This document shows, piece after piece, positions 6,425 to 7,607 of a DNA stretch of 7,607 nt. Positions within the stretch are counted from its first letter, which is position 1. Each line of letters begins with the position of its first letter. Source of the stretch: Dehalococcoidia bacterium (GTDB lineage Bacteria > Chloroflexota > Dehalococcoidia > SHYD01 > SHYC01); assembly GCA_016844365.1 (NCBI GenBank), contig JAENIT010000148.1, positions 1 through 7,607 of the forward strand, written 5' to 3'. Under the pieces are notes generated by a model, which was given only the letters and a program-made list of their open reading frames with translations, was not told the DNA's origin and made no database searches. The position numbers were made by a program, and so were the translations under genes.

Positions 6425-6521
6425 CCCGGACGGCGATAGGCTTTGGCTGTTGAGATCCCGCTTCCAAGAGAGCAGAGTGGCCAACAAAGGCCAACTTGCA
6501 TTAAAAAATAATAAATAAGTG
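6425..6521. other. Intergenic stretch between proS and the rrf2 promoter, no gene or clear terminator
   Basis: No plausible coding frame lies here. A 7-base direct repeat GGCCAAC occurs at 6479-6485 and 6489-6495. Its GGCC pair could form only a 4-bp stem without a T run, so it is not a convincing terminator for proS. From 6499 to 6519 the sequence becomes very A-rich (cattaaaaaataataaataa), as in an UP element in front of the promoter. Confidence 0.6.
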
Positions 6522-6550
6522 TTGACTGTGGTGGTATTACCTGATATCAT
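6522..6550 (+). promoter_or_regulatory. Sigma70-like promoter of the rrf2-suf operon
   Basis: A -35 box TTGACT (6522-6527) and a -10 box TATCAT (6545-6550) are separated by exactly 17 bases. Each matches five of six consensus positions. An A-rich UP-like tract precedes the -35. Transcription would start near 6557, giving a leader of about 30 bases before GTG 6587. This is the best promoter in the window and fits the start of a new operon after proS. Confidence 0.75.
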
Positions 6551-6559
6551 GAATCATGA
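6547..6559. promoter_or_regulatory. Palindromic operator candidate overlapping the -10 box
   Basis: TCATGA-A-TCATGA is a perfect 6-bp inverted repeat around a single central base. Because TCATGA is itself a palindrome, it also reads as the direct repeat ATCATGA twice (6546-6559). It overlaps the end of the -10 box and the probable transcription start, the expected position for repression. The neighbouring TGATATCA (6542-6549) is a further 8-bp palindrome. Binding by the Rrf2 protein encoded just downstream is inferred; the sequence is not a textbook IscR box. Confidence 0.5.
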
Positions 6560-6573
6560 CCAGATAAGTCATG
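6555..6573. promoter_or_regulatory. Second inverted repeat in the rrf2 leader
   Basis: CATGAC (6555-6560) and GTCATG (6568-6573) form a 6-bp inverted repeat with a 7-base spacer. It shares the TCATGA unit with the palindrome upstream and ends five bases before the ribosome binding site. It could be a second operator half-site pair or a small hairpin in the transcript leader. Confidence 0.35.
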
Positions 6574-6586
6574 TTTTGGAGTTACA

Positions 6587-7054
6587 GTGAAACTGTCCAG
6601 CAAAGCTGAATACGCGGTCAGGGCCATGGCTGGTCTCGCTGCCTGGTACGGCAACGGGCCGGTGCCCTTGAGCCAAGTGTCCGAGAGGGAGGGCATCTCT
6701 CAGGATTATCTGGAGCACATCATGGCCTCTTTACGCAGGCAGGGGCTCGTGGAGAGCGCTCGTGGAGTCAAGGGAGGGTACAGTCTGGCAATGCCTCCGG
6801 AGCAGATCAGCATCAGAGACATAATGTGGGCCTTGGATGGCCCCTTCGTGCCTATTGAGTGCCTGGAGCACGCCGGAGCGGACCAGGGCGCTTGCTGCTA
6901 CGGCAAGCTGAAGCCGGAATGCACCACCAGGGTGGTCTGGGTCAGGCTTCAGGAGAGCGTAACCAGCGCCATGGAGTCTATAACCCTCGCCGATTTGCTC
7001 AAGGGAGGCTACACTCAGGCGCTACCGTTGGATAAAGAAGCGGTCACCGCGTGA
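6587..7054 (+). CDS. Rrf2/IscR-family Fe-S-responsive transcriptional regulator
   Basis: A 155-residue cytoplasmic DNA-binding protein of the Rrf2 family. The N-terminus MKLSSKAEYAVRAMAGLA is the family signature. A winged helix follows (SQVSEREGISQDYLEHIMAS at about 29-48, wing RGVKGGYSLA at 59-68), then the dimerisation helix. Cysteines C92, C103/C104 and C112 lie in the region where IscR uses C92, C98 and C104 to hold a [2Fe-2S] cluster, so Fe-S sensing is likely although the spacing differs. The start is GTG 6587, with GGAG (6578-6581) five bases upstream. It has its own promoter with overlapping palindromes and is followed after 54 bases by sufC, so it probably regulates itself and the SUF Fe-S assembly genes (a SufR- or IscR-like role). 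I do not assign a symbol because the subgroup is uncertain. Confidence 0.93.
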   Translation: MKLSSKAEYAVRAMAGLAAWYGNGPVPLSQVSEREGISQDYLEHIMASLRRQGLVESARGVKGGYSLAMPPEQISIRDIMWALDGPFVPIECLEHAGADQGACCYGKLKPECTTRVVWVRLQESVTSAMESITLADLLKGGYTQALPLDKEAVTA

Positions 7055-7108
7055 GGTCGGGACCCAAGGCTGGAGTTTTAATATTTGTCGGAGGTAGTCG
7101 GTTAAATA

Positions 7109-7607
7109 ATGGCGGACAACGGAGCAAACAGTTTTGCTATTGAAGACCTGCATGTGCAGGTAGAAGGCAAAGAGATTCTAAAGGGAGTAACCCTAACAGT
7201 CAATAAGGGAGAGGTGCATGCCCTTATGGGGCCCAACGGCTCCGGAAAAAGCACCCTGGCCAATACTCTTATGGGCAACCCCAACTACAAGGTAACTAAA
7301 GGTAGAGTTATCTTCAAAGGGCAAGATATCCTTACTCTGACCACCGACGAAAGAGCGAAGCTGGGGATCTTCCTCGCCTTCCAGTACCCGATGGAGATAC
7401 CTGGAGTCAAGATTAACAATTTCGTCCGTATGGCCTTAAAGGCCAAGCTGGGTCGAGACGTGTCGCCCCTGGAGTCTTGGAGAATAACCCAGCAGAAGAT
7501 GGGTCTCCTGGAGATGGACCGCGCCCTTGCCGAACGCTATGTTAATGAGGGGTTCTCCGGTGGCGAGAAGAAGCGAAATGAGATCCTCCAGATGGCCGTC
7601 CTAGAGC
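7109..7607 (+). CDS. sufC: SufC, Fe-S cluster assembly ATPase, 3'-truncated by window edge
   Basis: The first 166 residues of SufC, the cytoplasmic ABC-type ATPase that works with SufB and SufD to build Fe-S clusters. Visible motifs are Walker A GPNGSGKST (41-49), the SufC-typical MGNPNYKVTKG (55-65) and Q-loop FLAFQYPMEIPGV (88-100), and the signature FSGGEKKRNEI (149-159), where EKKRNE is typical of SufC rather than of transporter ATPases. Walker B and the H-loop lie beyond the window. ATG 7109 is the first start after an in-frame TAA at 7103-7105. The nearest GGAGG (7090-7094) is 14 bases away, longer than usual, so initiation may be weak. It is 54 bases after the Rrf2 gene, without a terminator or a second evident promoter, so the two form one operon; sufB/sufD would be expected next. 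Confidence 0.95.
   Translation, partial: MADNGANSFAIEDLHVQVEGKEILKGVTLTVNKGEVHALMGPNGSGKSTLANTLMGNPNYKVTKGRVIFKGQDILTLTTDERAKLGIFLAFQYPMEIPGVKINNFVRMALKAKLGRDVSPLESWRITQQKMGLLEMDRALAERYVNEGFSGGEKKRNEILQMAVLE

Noticed and set aside
6479..6495. GGCCAAC repeat after proS as a possible terminator
   Set aside because: It is a direct repeat; only GGCC could pair, giving a 4-bp stem, and A-rich rather than T-rich sequence follows.

Overview
The window looks like a bacterial chromosome segment, most likely from an uncultured Chloroflexota (Dehalococcoidia-like) lineage. That placement is inferred from gene order (rseP-ispG-proS, then an Rrf2 regulator and sufC) and from general protein character; no search was possible. 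All genes are on the + strand and tightly packed, and the only sizeable gap is 6425-6586.

Layout. (1) 1-822: the C-terminal part of a RseP-type site-2 protease, whose 5' end lies before the window. (2) 819-1778: ispG (gcpE) of the MEP isoprenoid pathway, overlapping rseP by ATGA. Its 3' end is damaged: about 100 bp appear to be missing, which removes the conserved NGPGE segment and its Fe-S ligand Glu. The original C-terminal tail survives out of frame at 1760-1819. (3) 1822-3812: a small accessory cluster with a solitary HicB-like protein, a DUF5678-like small protein, a one-domain retropepsin-like aspartic protease overlapping it by one base, and a pentapeptide-repeat protein whose C-terminal potassium-channel-like pore has been pushed into another frame. 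(4) 3828-4712: a sugar phosphate isomerase/epimerase-like TIM barrel. (5) 4715-6424: full-length bacterial-type prolyl-tRNA synthetase with its editing insertion. (6) 6425-6586: intergenic, with a strong sigma70-like promoter overlapped by palindromes. (7) 6587-7054: an Rrf2/IscR-type regulator with Fe-S-type cysteines. (8) 7109-end: the start of sufC, the Fe-S assembly ATPase, cut by the window edge.

How the parts fit. rseP, ispG and proS form a familiar housekeeping neighbourhood, and the accessory cluster interrupts it between ispG and proS. The Rrf2 regulator and sufC begin a SUF iron-sulfur operon that is probably controlled by the Rrf2 protein. IspG is itself a [4Fe-4S] enzyme, so the SUF system would serve it if ispG is functional.

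Most worth checking: the two damaged reading frames (ispG and the pentapeptide-channel gene), which are either real lesions or assembly/sequencing errors; the DUF5678-protease pair; and the operator-like palindromes at the Rrf2 promoter. There is no RNA gene, CRISPR array or insertion sequence that I can support.
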